From Acanthosepion esculentum (taxonomy: Eukaryota > Mollusca > Cephalopoda > Sepiida > Sepiidae): DNA of 64,000 bases. Under the pieces are notes generated by a model, which worked only from the letters and a program-made list of their open reading frames with translations, ran no database searches and was not told the DNA's origin. The DNA lies in the NCBI GenBank assembly GCA_964036315.1, contig OZ038487.1:54644909-54708908 (forward strand), in the 5' to 3' direction. This document shows, piece by piece, positions 10,601 to 21,824 of the stretch (positions are counted from its first letter, which is position 1; every line of letters starts with the position of its first letter). Both the position numbers and the translations under genes were made by a program.

Positions 10601-11420
10601 TACTAATGGAATATGAAGGGAATGAAGATGAGTTGACCATGTGAATGTAGCATGGCAGATCCTAGCTGTGAAGATCTGAACTGGTGGAAATAAGAAATAT
10701 AGCTCATCTGAACATTTGCCATGAAAAATGTGATAGAAAAAAATGTTGCTAACCTCTCACTACTCTGTGATGAAGGAGTTGTAGGGGTGGAAAATACTTT
10801 TGTATTTGCTGATCTGCAGTGGGTGTTTCATTAACCTGACCTTGTTATGAAACTTGGCATCAGTAAATATCAATAAAGGTTGTTATTTTGAATACTTTTT
10901 TGTTCTAATCATAAAGTACACTTTTCAAATGATCTAAATAGAGTACATACAAGCAGAAATAAAGTTGATAAAAATACTTGTTTAAATTTAAAAGAGGACA
11001 AAATGAAGACAAGGTATGACTTTCAAAATGGAGGATATTTGGATGGTTAACAAGTGAAGTTAATGAAGATGTTAATGTCCTTTGATGTTGCTGAACATGC
11101 TGAGATAAAAAGTTGATAGTGTGGAAAGCATTTGAAAGTGGAAATGATATTTTAATTATAAGCTAAAAGTTATATGTGTTGACAATGTAGGTGCTGAGTA
11201 TCAACATATTTCTTGCTGGTGTACATACAGGAAAATTTTTAGTTATTAGTTCTTTTTGGCATTAGTATTGCTACTAACAATAGATGAGTATTTTGGGTGA
11301 GATTTATAAGTTTTCAGGAGGTCTGTGTATGCATTTTATTGATTGTTACTTTGTTGACATTTGGTGTTGGTTATTTCTTGTCTCTTTTGATTAGCTGGGA
11401 TTAAAAGAATACATAAAAAA
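10600..11420. other. Unannotated AT-rich stretch
   Basis: No supported gene, RNA or repeat family was recognised here. Confidence 0.5.
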
Positions 11421-11545
11421 AGTAGTGGTGTTGGTGTTAGTATTTTTAGTGATGATGCTAATGTTAATGGCAATGATGATGACAATAGTATTGGTGATGG
11501 TGCTGCTGATGTTAGTGTTGATGATAGTACTAGTGATTAATATAG
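11420..11545. repeat. Degenerate GTT/GAT trinucleotide-rich tract
   Basis: About 125 bp of imperfect GTD triplets (GTTGGTGTTAGT, GATGATGATGAC and similar). An apparent ORF encoding a Met/Val/Leu run across it is a by-product of the repeat. Confidence 0.7.
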
Positions 11546-12061
11546 TGAAGAATAAATCTAAAATGTTAATATCCCTCTTGGAGACATGCCTGATACTTGT
11601 GTTCAGTTTTTTTTAATATTTTTAATTGTTCCCATGTCTCAGACCATTTTGTGACCTTCTTCGGGTATAATACCTGTATGAAACAAGTCCCTTTTTTTCT
11701 CCAGTAGTGTAAAGAATAGATAAAAAGAAAAGAAAGAAAAACACTGCAAACAATAAGAATCTCACAGAACTAAGAATGAGTTTAGTTGTTTGACAGATAA
11801 TGTCTATCATTCAAAGAGATTATCAGATATATATTTTTTGCTTTCTTTTATTACCTGAACAGATGGAAAAAAATATCTGATTAAAGCCAACTTGACTGGC
11901 TTTTATCTAATCTTGTTATATCAAGATCAATGAGAATCAGTCTGCATTTTCTATCAGCAGAACTAGAATCAAAGATAGAATAGACCCGTTAATTTCAAAA
12001 CTAACACTCTATTTTAAATATTTTAATAGGAATTAAATTAATTCTTAATTTATTGTTATAT

Positions 12062-12310
12062 CTGTAATTAACATTAAGACAATGAAATCAGGCATAGCTG
12101 ATCATGTATGGAGAAAAAAGTCACCAACTCCTGTGGAATGAATTAAAAATACTAAACAGAGAAGAAAACTGGAGAGTCAGATGTCTGAAAGAATCCACAC
12201 ATATACTAGGCTATGAGAACCACCTTAGTAGGCCTAGCATAAAGATAAATACAATATGGGAGTCATTAATAAAGAGAAATGACAGCAAGGCTTCAACAGG
12301 AGCATTAGAA
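12062..12310 (+). pseudogene. Penelope-like element endonuclease C-terminal fragment
   Basis: The plus strand reads KSGIADHVW in one frame and then, after a +1 shift near 12103, GEKSHQLLWNELKILNREE, with LKESTHILGY and LSRPSIKINTIWE further on. This corresponds to the region after the GIY-YIG core in PLE-type retroelements (H...H..W..VkILdRE..w..R..KEa..I). The GIY-YIG motif and RT are absent. The frameshift and truncation make it a pseudogene. A SINE-like tail follows downstream. Confidence 0.55.
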
Positions 12311-12589
12311 AGACAAGCCTCAGTGAATGCATTCAATCATGTGAAACAACAGTTTCACTGCAGGCAGATTAATTTACAGCTTCAAGTTCTGCACTCAAAA
12401 CACTATATCACAAAATTAATGAAGCAAAACTTTAATTCAAAAATATGTAACTGTGAGTTCAATCCCTGGGCCATGCAGTGAAAACAAGGCAGGTAATAAC
12501 TAAGCCTTGTTAAATAAGAACTAGATAAGATATTTCTAGTTATGGTCAGTAGGATGAAAACAATCTATATAGATTAAATAAAGGAGTCA

Positions 12590-12740
12590 TTTTGGAATTC
12601 CCTGAAGGTTACCCAGATCAACAAACACTGGAGTCACAATGGCTGAAATTTTGTGAAACAACAACAAAGATCAGGACAATAGTCTGCACGTAAATAATGT
12701 AACTAATGATAACTCCTCATCCCAGAAATTCAGACAGAAA
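12590..12740 (+). mobile_element. SINE tail (family B-like)
   Basis: It ends in the family B tail (AGGACAATAGTCTG, ACTCCTCATCCCAGAAATTC) seen also at 48065-48195 and, in another subfamily, at 32000-32090. The hairpin motif characteristic of better copies is degraded here. Confidence 0.5.
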
Positions 12741-12751
12741 GTAATTTATTC

Positions 12752-12818
12752 TGTTGGAGCAACTCACCAGGGTGTCCAGCTATAGCTGGGCTTGACACCC
12801 TGGTGAGATGCTCCAACA
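12752..12818. repeat. 67-nt hairpin with 25-bp stem (miRNA-precursor-like)
   Basis: Arms 12752-12776 (TGTTGGAGCAACTCACCAGG...) and 12794-12818 pair over 25 bp with one mismatch. The loop is 17 nt and holds CAGCTATAGCTG. Size and shape fit an animal pre-miRNA or the core of a short MITE. No expression evidence exists in sequence alone. Confidence 0.8.
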
Positions 12819-12974
12819 AAGAAACACAAAATAGGGTGTGAATTAAACCTCATCACAGGTTTATATGAAGAAACCATTTATTTAACACAATTAAACAAAA
12901 GTCAAAAACAAACTATGTATACAAAATGTTATAAGATTGAATGTACTTACAGACATATTTCTTTTGTGGTAATT

Positions 12975-13277
12975 ACTACTCAGTCAGTTATGTGCCATGC
13001 GGGATACATGCATCTTTCGATACCTGACTTATGAAGAAGATTTTTTCTAACAGTAAGTTGCCATTTCTTTCTGCAGTAGACCAGTTGCCATCCAAGGCTA
13101 TAGAACTTGGTCTGTCTTCCTATTTACCTGTAGCTGGGGGGAGAAGAAGAAGAGGATTCACACCTTTCCCAAGGGTATTAGCACATAAGTGAATGTTATG
13201 GATTTGAATGGAATCCAAACTCGGCTCTCCGATTCATCAATCCGAGCTGCTATCCATTACTCCACCATGCCTCTTCT
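12975..13277 (-). mobile_element. tRNA-derived SINE, family A
   Basis: A near full-length copy on the minus strand. The head reads GGCATGGTGGAGTAATGGAT (box A-like) and AGTTTGGATTCCATTC (weak box B-like). The body reads TACCCTTGGGAAAGGTGTG, followed by a GGCAACTGGTCTAC tail and a terminal block also present at 26640-26745. The tRNA-derived head implies an internal pol III promoter. Confidence 0.75.
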
Positions 13278-13739
13278 ACTACAGTTTCATAATCTAACAA
13301 AACATACTAAACTAAGTTCTACGCATTAGAAAGAGCTGCAAAGGTGCTTTTAACTTATGTACACATGTTATTCTTTAGCTCTTATGTCCTCAACTAGGAT
13401 TTGGATGAACTCATGTGATCAGCTTTGGCAGCAAAATGTGAGCTGCTTTGATATTTCATGTTCCTACAATTCATTTATTTTTAATTTATATTTATGAACA
13501 TTGAATATAATTTTATTCAATATTAATTTTAGCATATCTTTCATTTTATTATTGTTTCCTTCTTGTCTCAGTACTGAAGAGTCTCCTTGGCCAAACTTGT
13601 AAAACATTTTCGAAATGCTAAAGATGAAAATTCAAACCTTCTCAGGGAGTATTTCTCTACATCTAATCTATACTGGTTGCTTAACATTCATAGAATGTAA
13701 AACAATGTTGATAAAAAAAAAGAAAAGTAAGATGAGAAA

Positions 13740-14130
13740 ATGAATGAAAAGCAAGGCAATAAAGCCACTAAGACTCCGGGAGTTATTGAGTGTGAAAGAA
13801 TATAAGAAAAGGAAAATTCTTATTAAGGAGTGCGAAGAATAAAAGAACAGGAATTAAGAAGACAGAAGATGCAAGATACAATTGATATTGCATTTAAAAT
13901 TTTGAAGATCAAACTTGAGTGAAAAGATCAGGTGAGAGTTCCACAAGTATGAAAGAAGAAACTGATAGCACAGAACTTACTTTTACATCTAGCCATTTCA
14001 ACTGGAAAAATGATGAGACCTAACTGCCAATCTAGTACTGAAGATGAATGCTCATCAGAATAATTACCATGAAAATATTTATTGAAAAGTCATAGGGAAG
14101 CTACATTATAGTGGTGGTAAAGTGAGATGT
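13740..14130 (-). mobile_element. LINE 3' end (family R), antisense
   Basis: It begins with a poly(A)-type run on the plus strand and the family signature AAGGCAATAAAGCCACTAAG, then runs through a degraded RT C-terminal region that aligns with 32525-32935. Sense is the minus strand. No intact frame remains. Confidence 0.55.
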
Positions 14131-14146
14131 CAGTTGAGGGCCAACA

Positions 14147-14182
14147 ACATTGCAGATATATAGTTGGGTATATCTGCAATGT
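14147..14182. repeat. Short perfect hairpin (14-bp arms, 8-nt loop)
   Basis: ACATTGCAGATATA at 14147-14160 is matched by its reverse complement at 14169-14182. A tRNA-like SINE head fragment (GGTAGAACAAGTGGTTAGAA) follows near 14198. Confidence 0.8.
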
Positions 14183-14759
14183 ATATACCCAAGTGGGCAG
14201 GTAGAACAAGTGGTTAGAATATTAGTATTCCTGCTGGGTTCAGACCTCACGAGGGTCAATTTATTGGGGAGTTAATTTTTGATGATTTAAGATTATCTGA
14301 TTGGGGAGATGATCCCAACTTGTAGCACTGTTTGGATGTACCTGAAAACCATAGTATGAGTTGACACAAGTCTTGTAAATGAAATTGGGTTGGCAAAACT
14401 GTTCAGAAACCGTTGATGGTTGTGCTAGGTTTGAACATTCTGGCTCTCTTCACATTGCTGATCATGCCAGATTATACGTTCTCTCCCAGGAATAAATCAG
14501 CTTAAATTCAGTATAAACCACAGAAAAAAACAAAAATGTACCTGAACGCCTGTCTCCAATGGAGGTGAACTATCCACCCTAGCAGATGGGCATACTTGGA
14601 TACAAAAGGCTAGCTATACCATAGCAACCTAAAAAGTGTGTTCTTTTGCCATTAAAAGACTTATTTTAATGCCATGTCTTTTCATGACCCCTTGTGATTA
14701 TAGCTATCCACAGACTCCTTTCCTTTATTATCTACAAATTTCTATGGCTCTTAATTAAG

Positions 14760-15140
14760 ACCAACCTTCTTTGAACTTTGGGCATTGGTGCTACAGAACT
14801 GCACTAAATAACCCAAAACACCTCACTTGAAGACTTTCAATTGTGGCAACAACTAAAATGGATAGCATGTGTAAATCAAAGTGAAAATAATGACATAATC
14901 AAGATGCTGATGTTCCACACTACTTCAAATAAAAGTTTAGGAAGGAAACCCTTTATTAATAATGGAACAAGCCATAACAGCTGGTGGACTTGAGAAACTA
15001 TTTTACCTGAAAAATTGTTTTAAGAGAAAGATTTTATAAATTTCATCTACAAGTAATACTTTCTGCTCAGTCAATGAATGCTGAATGTTTCCTTATAAGG
15101 AAATGGCTAATATTACAATTATGATTACCATAACTTGAAT
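14760..15140 (+). mobile_element. LINE 3' region, plus-strand copy
   Basis: It matches 290-930 and 27780-28145, including AATAATGACATAATCAAGATG, GAGAAAGATTTTATAAATTTC and GTTTCCTTATAAGGAAA. Here the region is not interrupted by the TTGTA element, which defines the empty site for 473-712. Confidence 0.65.
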
Positions 15141-15239
15141 TCAAAGTAATCTTTTTCTTCCTGTAACTAAAACTTCTGACCGATCTACACTGTTATTTAA
15201 CCCATAGTTAGGGGAAGAAGGGATGTATTCATCCAAAGA

Positions 15240-16560
15240 AATTGATGTTAGATCACAAACAATAAAGAATTCCATTATATTATTTATTTCCAGAGAACCA
15301 AGTCATAGTTTCCAAGTACTGCTCCAAATGACAAAAAGCAATTGATGAAAAAATCTCTGGAATTAGTTTAGAGAAAGGCATAATAATCCATCAAAATAAT
15401 GCTTGATCACATTTCTTTGTTGACTGGTGAATTCAAGAGATGAGCAGGTTCCCAGTCAACCTGCAACAGTTTTCACTCAAATATTACACTTTTCAGAATA
15501 TCATTTAATCTAATCTGCAGAGAATTCCTGTATTGAAAAATATGCAAATGGTATGTAGATTCATTTCTTGCTGAGAAAGATTAAAGGTTATTTGGGGATG
15601 GAATTATGGACATATTTAGCATTTCACCCAACTAACTGATGTAATCACCTATTTATGATTTTAAATTAATTTAATCAATTTAAAATGCTAATTAAGTATT
15701 AAATTAATTTAATAATGTAAATTAAAAATTATTTTATTTTTACTTAAAAAACAGAAATGTGTGCGCTACTCACTAATGCAGGTTATACAAGATAAATATT
15801 ATATGAAGAAAATCAAGGAATTCACTAGAAAATAAAATAATTGTTTTTTTTGTGTAATTTGTTTTGAAAATATAAACAAAAAAGGTTATTTATTGAAACT
15901 GAAAAAAAAATGTTTTGATACAGCCATACAGTTAGTTTAAAAGATGAATGAAGTCTTAAGACAAATAGGCTATCATCTTCAAGTTTGCAGCTTTCAATGA
16001 ATTCTTTCAATTGTGGAGATCCAAGTTTCTGTGGTCCTATAAATGCAGTATTTTCTGTATCAAACTAAAAGCTGCTGAATTAATGCCCTTCATGTGTCTC
16101 AAAGAGAAATGAAAATTTAAAACTTTGGTGGTTGTTGATGGTTGTGCTAGTAAAATCACCAGTGGCTTTTGAACAGTTTTGCCAACTAATTTCACTCACA
16201 AAACTTAGGCCGAACTCATACTATCGTTTTTCAGGCATTTTTTTTTATACATGTCTCATGAAATATTATGGACAAGAAATATTTTTGAATCATTTTGTTA
16301 TATCCTTACAGTTTCTCTTTTTCAAGGCTTAAACATGTGAAGAAATTGTATATCATATTGTCTCAAGTGATTTTAGCTAATACTTTGAACATTTCAAGGG
16401 GGGAGGTTTATTTTTGAAGAAATGAGAATTAATATATGTTAACAATTCTCATTCCACAAAAAAAAAAAACATTTTCTAAAGCTTATTTTGAGGTTATTTA
16501 AAGCTAGAAAATATTTTTCGATTTTAATAATTTTTTGGAGATAATAATGGTTTAGTGATG
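15240..16560. other. AT-rich stretch with no recognised gene
   Basis: Only a SINE shred at about 15185-15235 (minus) adjoins it. Apparent ORFs here are short and low in complexity. Confidence 0.5.
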
Positions 16561-16574
16561 CAAGCCTTACAAAT

Positions 16575-16720
16575 TAACCCATAGCTGGGGGGGGGAGAGG
16601 TGGATTTATACCCTTCTGAATGGTATTTGCATGTAAGTGAATATAGTGAAACCAACAGAAATTGGAACTCTGCTCTCCAATTAACAATTCTGTGCCATTA
16701 TCCATTATACCAACCAACCA
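16575..16720 (-). mobile_element. tRNA-derived SINE, family A, partial
   Basis: Minus-strand copy: the head, with a weak ATTGGAGAGCAGAGTTCCAA region, lies near 16660-16715, and the body block of antisense CCCATAGCTGGGGG lies at 16579-16592. The tail is missing. Confidence 0.65.
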
Positions 16721-16799
16721 CACATCTACCTTTACAGCAACTGATATTCCCAAGCAATCACTCATCTAGGTACTGACTTGACTTGAAGTTGCTTAACTT

Positions 16800-17360
16800 T
16801 GGTGATTGTATGGGAACCAATGTTTCAGTGTTAAAAATGGCTAAAAAGCCAGCCAAAAGCACTTGGGACAATAGACATATTACACACAGATGCTGCAATA
16901 AATTTTCCATAATATGTGAAGCATTTATATAGACATATATATGTTGTCAAATATATATGCATTAGTAAGATATAAAGGTAGATATTTAGAATAAGGACAA
17001 AGTCAATTCACATACATATATACGTAATAAATAATAAATATTTGTAATTCTGAGTGAGTCTACATCAGAAATTTTCAATATACAAGCTTTTTACAATGAA
17101 ATCCTCATCAACCACATGTTGATATACAAGTAAATCTGTGTTTCAGCTTGTTATGAAAGTACACAGCCAATCCCATATCAACTGTTAACAAATTCCAGAT
17201 ATGGTAATAATACCCTTGTGTTAATCCTTTTCTCTTTTGGGAGGCTATCGTTACTTCAACATCCTATCGTTCATGTCTGAAATCTGTCTCAGACACTCTT
17301 GCATGTTGGAGATTATTAGAAAATTCCAGAAATGAGAAAAACAGAACAATTGTTCTTTTA
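16800..17360. other. Unannotated AT-rich stretch
   Basis: No supported gene or known repeat was recognised. Confidence 0.5.
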
Positions 17361-17363
<3 letters not shown>

Positions 17364-17393
<30 letters not shown>

Positions 17394-17527
17394 GTTTTGT
17401 TTGATTTTTTCCCCACTTTTGTTCCTTCATACTAAATCAAATATATTTTCTGAATTCCCTGAAGTCTCAGCAAGGTTTTTATGATGGGAATCTCATCTTC
17501 AATAAAAAGCTTTCTGTAGACGCATGC

Positions 17528-17594
<67 letters not shown>

Positions 17595-17714
17595 CATTTT
17601 TCATCTATATTCTTATATATAAAAGTGTATGTATTTATATCTTCAAAAATATTTCAAATATATTAATATATATAATGTCAATATGTAAAAATATATTTAC
17701 ATGTTATATATAAG

Positions 17715-17748
<34 letters not shown>
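17364..17748. repeat. Cluster of (TA)n tracts with an (AC)n tail
   Basis: TA runs lie at 17364-17390, 17530-17576 (continuing as AC at 17577-17594) and 17717-17748. The sequence between them is AT-rich and carries TATATAA words. Confidence 0.9.
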
Positions 17749-17751
<3 letters not shown>

Positions 17752-17929
17752 CAGTGGTCAAACATATAAATATCATACATATATGAGAGACCTATCCACA
17801 TTACCTCTAAATATGCATAAAAATACAAAGCAGATTTATAAAGGTAAATGATAAATGTAAACTGGTAAATGTTGCTTTTTCAGATAAAATAAACCAAAAA
17901 ATTCTTCAGGGAGACAAAGTTTATTAGGG

Positions 17930-18530
17930 CAGAAATTTTCATCATAATAACCAAACATGTATGAAAATAGAGGGGAGGAGGAAGGGAAAAAGAGGGGGAG
18001 GAGGAATGTGGATGGAGTGGAGAAAGAAAAGAAAAAGGCAAAGAAAACAGATAACAAATTATAAAATTGCAATAAGAAACAGAAAAAATGGCTGCTGGGA
18101 CAAATGATCAGTGAATAAATGTATATAAGAAGGCTTTAATTTCAACAAAGAAGATGAAACAAAGTTTGAATAAAAAAAATGGGAGAAAGGTAAGGAAGGC
18201 AGATATAAGAAAAAGAAGGAAAATGTTAAGGAAGCTTAAGAAAAGAGAAGGAAGAAAAGATAGGTAGGATGAAAGATAAGAAAGGTGAGAAGGAAGAAAG
18301 GAAAAAATGAGGGAAAAAAAGAAAAGGTAAAGGAAAGATAGGGAAGGAAGGAAAGAAAGAAAATGAAAATGAGTGAAAAAGGAGAAGGAAGAAAGAGAAG
18401 AAAAGGAAGGAAAGAGAGAAACTAGAAAGTAGTAAAGACCAGAAATCAAGAAAGGAGGGGGAGTAAAAAAGGAAAGAACGAAGGATTAAAGGAACAAAAA
18501 GAAAGAAGGAATGAATGAATTGAAATAAAA
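17930..18530. repeat. Long polypurine (GGAAG/GAAA-rich) tract
   Basis: About 600 bp in which the plus strand is overwhelmingly A and G, made of GAAGG, GAAAGA and GGAAGGAA words. The Ser/Phe/Leu-rich open frame on the minus strand is a consequence of the composition, not a gene. Such tracts can form triplex DNA. Confidence 0.85.
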
Positions 18531-18584
18531 GATGATAGTTTTTTTTAGAAAATATATTTTGTCTATTCTTTCAATTGCACATGT

Positions 18585-18740
18585 CAAAAGAGTTTTAAAT
18601 TTCTGTCTAAATGTCTGGGATGAGTAGTTATCATTATTTACATTTGGACTGTTGTCCTCATCTTTGTTGTTGTTATCACAACATTTCAACCATTGTGTCC
18701 TCCAGCCTTCAACAGGTGTATATAAATCTGGGTAACTTAC
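18585..18740 (-). mobile_element. SINE tail (family B subfamily), antisense
   Basis: The antisense tail (ATTTACATTTGGACTGTTGTC, then CCTCATCTTTG) is present with a degraded hairpin motif. The tRNA head is missing. Confidence 0.5.
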
Positions 18741-18785
18741 AATGAAATCAAAACTGTCTATATTTCTTAGATGAGGTATTACGTA

Positions 18786-19085
18786 CACTATTTACATTAT
18801 TCGGACTATTGTCCTCATCTTAGTCGCCATATTTATTGCAACGTTTTGGCCGTTGTATGCTCTGGCCTTGTTCAGGTGGTTGGAATGTCAAACTGAACCC
18901 TTTATTTCGCTCGCTGGGGTAGACTGTTCTAGTTCCAGATGCCATGTCTAATGGAGAGGGGAATTAACAGGATAACTGACATCCAAGTTTTCCACCACCT
19001 TAACCAGGTATTGAGCTCACACTCTTTGAGTCCTGTCGCTGGATCTAACTAACACCTTTATCCACTGTGCCATGTGTCCTCAAGT
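18786..19085 (-). mobile_element. tRNA-derived SINE, family B
   Basis: A nearly complete minus-strand copy: the head at about 19000-19075 reads GGCACAGTGGATAAAGG (box A) and TGTGAGCTCAATACC (box B). The body carries CTGGAACTAGAACAGTCTAC, a mutated hairpin motif at 18843-18874, and the GAGGACAATAGTCCG tail. Confidence 0.75.
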
Positions 19086-19194
19086 GAATAAAGGCATTAG
19101 TTAGATCCTCAAGGACATATAAAATTTCATGTTAAAATTCAACTAATGAAATTCTCAACGTTATGAAAAGGAGACAAAAAGTAATGCCAAGTAC

Positions 19195-19385
19195 AGTGTA
19201 GAATATAGGAGACTGTAGAAAGAAATTAGGAGCAAATGCAGCAGGCTAAAGAGGAATGGCTCAACAAAAAGTGTGCAGAAATAGGAAGACTGCATATAAA
19301 AATAAGAGAACTAACAGGACAGGAAGTTGTGGAGAGCCACGATCGCCAATAACTTGTAGGAACATGGCACATAGAAGAAGAAGAA
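19195..19385 (+). pseudogene. Internally deleted LINE fragment
   Basis: The plus strand encodes EEWLNKKCAEIGRLHIKIRE, which resembles the linker between endonuclease and RT in this LINE group. It joins directly to GQEVVESHDRQ, the extreme C-terminal region seen at 36116-36170. The whole RT domain is missing between them. No intact ORF remains. Confidence 0.5.
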
Positions 19386-19769
19386 TAACTACATGTTAGG
19401 ATGCAGACTTATTGACCCACTCTCATCCATTAAATTTGATTGATATTTGATTATTTTAAAATAGGACTTATTGTTTGCTTTGTAATTTACCTGGATGAAA
19501 AATACTTTAAGTAGTCAACAATTTCTTTCATCTTGAATTGGTTTTCTGTGTTGGCTGAAGTTGGAAGATCTAAACATTTATGACTATTTTAGAAATATAT
19601 AAGATCACCCTACTTTATAACTATCAACATCTTTCAATCCAGAATAAAACATTCTGGAAATTTGTAGGCTTGTATTTCTGAGGTAACTCAATCTTTAAAA
19701 TAACAAATGGCTAATGTTATTGAAAAATTCTTGCTTTCATATTTTATGATTTGTATTGATTTTGTGTTT

Positions 19770-20060
19770 AATTTTAGCATTTAAAAATTTCACTTAATGC
19801 CAAGAATGCAAATTAATTTTAATTTTAATTAATTCTAATTGTGTAGTAACACTGGGTAAAAAAAAATTGTATAATTAAAATGTCTAATTAATTTTAAGTT
19901 TTTGCAAATTTTACTTCATGCCACAATTTCAAATTATTTCTAATTCTAATTAATTCTAATTGTGTGATAGATTTATGCAAAAAAATTGTGTAATTAAAAT
20001 GCCTAATTTCTACTAATTAATTTTTAGCTTTCAAAAATTTCACTCTATGAATGCAAGAAT
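19770..20060. repeat. AT-rich tandem repeat, ~120-130 bp period
   Basis: Three diverged copies begin near 19777, 19897 and 20026, each with an AAATTTCACTTMATG-like word followed by AATTAATTCTAATTGTG. All are AT-rich. Confidence 0.55.
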
Positions 20061-20149
20061 GCAAAATTATAAATGTAGTAACTAAATATTTCAGTTTATT
20101 ATAATTATTATATTATTACATTCAAACTATATTCATCATCTTTGTTTTT

Positions 20150-20245
20150 TTGTTATCAACAACAACAATAACAAAGATGAGGGCATTAGCCCAAATATAA
20201 ATAAATAATGATAACTCTTCATCCCCAAAATCCAGACAGAATATA
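20150..20245 (+). mobile_element. SINE tail (family B-like)
   Basis: It carries AACAAAGATGAGGGCATTAG and ATAACTCTTCATCCCCAAAA, the tail of the family B group. A related tail is at 21000-21105 inside the 385-bp duplication. Confidence 0.5.
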
Positions 20246-20280
20246 TTAATTATATAATTAATTATATATCATATTATGTA

Positions 20281-20360
20281 TTAGGTTGGTGCAAAAATAA
20301 TGTCGTTTTTTGACGTTCAACTTCATGTGAGAAAACGACATTATTTTTGCACCAAACTAA
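20281..20360. mobile_element. MADE1-like mariner MITE (80 bp)
   Basis: An 80-bp near-palindrome flanked by TA on both sides (20279-20280 and 20361-20362). The left end TTAGGTTGGTGCAAAAATAA and right end TTAGTTTGGTGCAAAAATAA (reverse complement) agree over about 29 of 30 positions. TA target site, length and terminal word match mariner-derived MITEs; the human MADE1 family has the same TTAGGTTGGTGCAAAA terminus. It has no coding capacity. Confidence 0.9.
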
Positions 20361-20699
20361 TATATTATTTTATACTAGCTAAATACCCATCCTATGAATA
20401 TTTTTATTAATAATAATTCAAAATAATTCAGTAGATGATTTTTTACTTATTTGAACAATTTTCCAAAATTTGTATTAGAAAAATAATAATTATTAAAATT
20501 TAGTTCAGCAAACTTACTATGTTTAAGTAGATTTTAAAACTGTACCAAATTATTTAAACAGATTATTTTGACTTATTTAGATAATTTTGTAAAATATTTT
20601 TCAGCTTTATTTGTCTGATTTGTAGAAATGTGAAAAAAAAAAATTATGTCCACTTATTTAAAAATATTTTTTTTAATTTAGTCATTATTTATTTTTTCA

Positions 20700-21300
20700 A
20701 TGACAAGATCAAATTTATTTCCCATTTTCTTTAAATTTAAACGCTGATCTTTTTTGTTAACTTACAACTGAATTTTGATGAGGCAGATATAAATTCTTTC
20801 TGTAGAAATGCAAGGAAAAAATTTTATCAACAGAAACATTCATTATATATGCCAATTTTTAAAATTTGTATTAAAAATCAAATAATACAGATGAAAATTT
20901 CAATATATACCAAGAATGCAAAATTATAAATGTAATAACTAAATATTACATATTATTACAATTATTATATTATTAATACATTCAGACTATTTTCATTATA
21001 TTTGTTTTTTGTTAATAACAACAACAAAGATGAGGATAACAGCCCAAACAATGTAAATAGTGTAAATAATCACAATACCTCATCTCAGAAATATAGGCAC
21101 AAGATTGAATTTATTTCCTAATTTCTTTAAATTTAAACACTGATATTACAACTGTATTTTGATGAGGCAGATATAAATTCTTTCTATAGAAATGCAAGGA
21201 GAAAACTTTATCAACAGAAACTTTGTTTACATGTGCCAATTTTCAAAAAAATTGACTTAAAAAATAAATAATACATATGAAAAATTTATTGAAATAAGCA
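20700..21300 (+). repeat. ~385-bp imperfect direct duplication
   Basis: The block GATGAGGCAGATATAAATTC recurs with a spacing of 384 bp (20777 and 21161), with matching flanks (TTCTTTAAATTTAAAC before, AATGCAAGG after). Sequence at 20890-21105 also duplicates 20030-20245, including the SINE tail. It looks like local tandem duplication of an AT-rich unit. Confidence 0.7.
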
Positions 21301-21462
21301 GTACCATTTAATTTGAATAACATTTTCCCAAAGCATATTTTGTGAATGTAATTTGTAAGTAATACATATAACATGCAGATAGCTAAATCATTGTATATAT
21401 TTAAATGATGCAAACTGTTTATTCTACTGATGTAAGGTGGGGACATAGACAAAATTTAGCCT

Positions 21463-21552
21463 TATGTGAATTTATAAACGCTTATATATTATAATATTTA
21501 TGTGAATTTATTATAGCATTTATGTGAATTTATAAACGCTTATATATTATAG
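21463..21552 (+). repeat. 59-bp tandem duplication
   Basis: TATGTGAATTTATAAACGC followed by TTATATATTATA occurs at 21463-21493 and again at 21522-21552. Confidence 0.8.
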
Positions 21553-21598
21553 TATTGTATACAATTATTACAGTTTTTATAAATACTAAATGTAAAGC

Positions 21599-21793
21599 AG
21601 GGAGGCATGACGGAGTAATGGATAGCAGCTCGGATTGAGGAATGGAAGAACCAAGTTTGATTTCCAGTTTTCATTACATTCATTTATGTACTAATATGGG
21701 CTTAGTTGACAACCAATCTAGGAGAAGGAAAACTAACCAACCTGGTTAGCAAGGTTAGCTTTTCTCCCCCAGCTATGGGCTGAATAGCTTTAG

Positions 21794-21795
<2 letters not shown>
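21599..21795 (+). mobile_element. tRNA-derived SINE, family A, truncated by LINE
   Basis: The head (GGCATGACGGAGTAATGGAT) and the body end (CCCCCAGCTATGGGCTGAAT) are recognisable. The copy is cut by the poly(T) of the next element at 21796. Confidence 0.7.

Positions 21796-21824
<29 letters not shown>

Noticed and set aside
11425..11616. Met/Val/Leu-rich frame resembling a membrane peptide
   Set aside because: It arises from the GTT/GAT triplet-rich tract.
17836..18449. Minus-strand frames rich in Ser/Phe/Leu/Pro
   Set aside because: They are translations of the polypurine tract and show no domain signal.
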